Below, piece after piece: positions 5,745 to 5,848 of a stretch of DNA of 5,848 bases. Under the pieces are notes generated by a model. The model was given only the letters and a program-made list of their open reading frames with translations. It was not told the DNA's origin and searched no databases. The position numbers and the translations under genes are program-made. Position 1 is the first letter of the stretch, and every line of letters starts with the position of its first letter. This stretch comes from Methyloglobulus sp. (GTDB lineage: Bacteria > Pseudomonadota > Gammaproteobacteria > Methylococcales > Methylomonadaceae), in NCBI GenBank assembly GCA_013140405.1, contig JABFSV010000009.1, forward strand, positions 1-5,848. The letters run 5' to 3'.

Positions 5745-5846
5745 TCAGTATGCATAAATGCCCAAACGAGCGTCGGGAAGATAGAAGTTGAGTTGGTCAT
5801 TAACCCGAGGCAGTTTCCAAAGGCGTTTCAATAAAACAACCCAGCC
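5745..5846 (-). CDS. Possible C-terminal end of a - strand gene (partial, unrecognised)
   Basis: The - strand is open from the right edge to a TGA at 5745-5747, giving a 33-residue tail: basic and hydrophobic at first (LLKRLWKLPRVNDQ), then LPDARLGIYAY. The composition looks protein-like and the gene would converge on pgl, with the hairpin at 5668-5703 between them. A stretch this short can be open by chance. A second - strand frame is also open to a TAA at 5800-5802, ending in GCFIETPLETASG, and could equally be the real one. I recognise neither. Confidence 0.35.
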   Translation of the reverse strand, partial: GWVVLLKRLWKLPRVNDQLNFYLPDARLGIYAY

Positions 5847-5848
5847 GA

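Noticed and set aside
1..5848. Defence, CRISPR, toxin-antitoxin or prophage system
   Set aside because: No regularly spaced repeats, nuclease, toxin, integrase or phage motifs were found; the ankyrin gene alone does not support such a claim.

Overview
The window is a stretch of bacterial chromosome carrying core carbon metabolism. Its centre is the oxidative pentose phosphate pathway: gnd (6-phosphogluconate dehydrogenase), zwf (glucose-6-phosphate dehydrogenase) and pgl (6-phosphogluconolactonase), all on the + strand. The moderate G+C, the E. coli-like end of a biosynthetic arginine decarboxylase at the left edge, and the GATGN version of the Zwf dinucleotide loop suggest a gammaproteobacterium. 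A methylotroph or methanotroph-like lineage is possible. That placement is an inference from protein style and was not tested against any database.

Layout from left to right: (1) the 3' end of a probable speA; (2) a small unrecognised exported protein (253-792, +) with a signal peptide and a very hydrophobic C-terminus; (3) a strong bidirectional hairpin terminator (808-837); (4) a convergent small exported repeat protein (916-1224, -) with four M-Q/K-N-G/S-N/D-P motifs; (5) a 248-base divergent control region with a perfect FNR/Anr-type palindrome (1339-1352) and a small inverted repeat just upstream of gnd; (6) gnd (1473-2918); (7) a small ankyrin-repeat gene 14 bases behind gnd; (8) two REP-like palindromes in inverted orientation (3346-3423); (9) zwf (3489-4991), overlapping pgl (4981-5661) by 11 bases; (10) a 187-base tail with a perfect 14-bp hairpin directly behind pgl and a possible end of a gene on the - strand running off the window.

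Zwf oxidises glucose 6-phosphate to 6-phosphogluconolactone, Pgl hydrolyses the lactone, and Gnd decarboxylates 6-phosphogluconate to ribulose 5-phosphate. Two NADPH are made per turn. In an organism with the ribulose monophosphate pathway the same three enzymes would form the dissimilatory cycle for formaldehyde, but nothing in the window proves that such a pathway is present.

I see no CRISPR array, tRNA, rRNA, complete transposon or defence system. The items most worth a second look are the FNR-like site with a matching extended -10 in front of the small repeat protein, the REP pair, and the hairpin behind pgl, which could be a trace of an IS200/IS605-type end.
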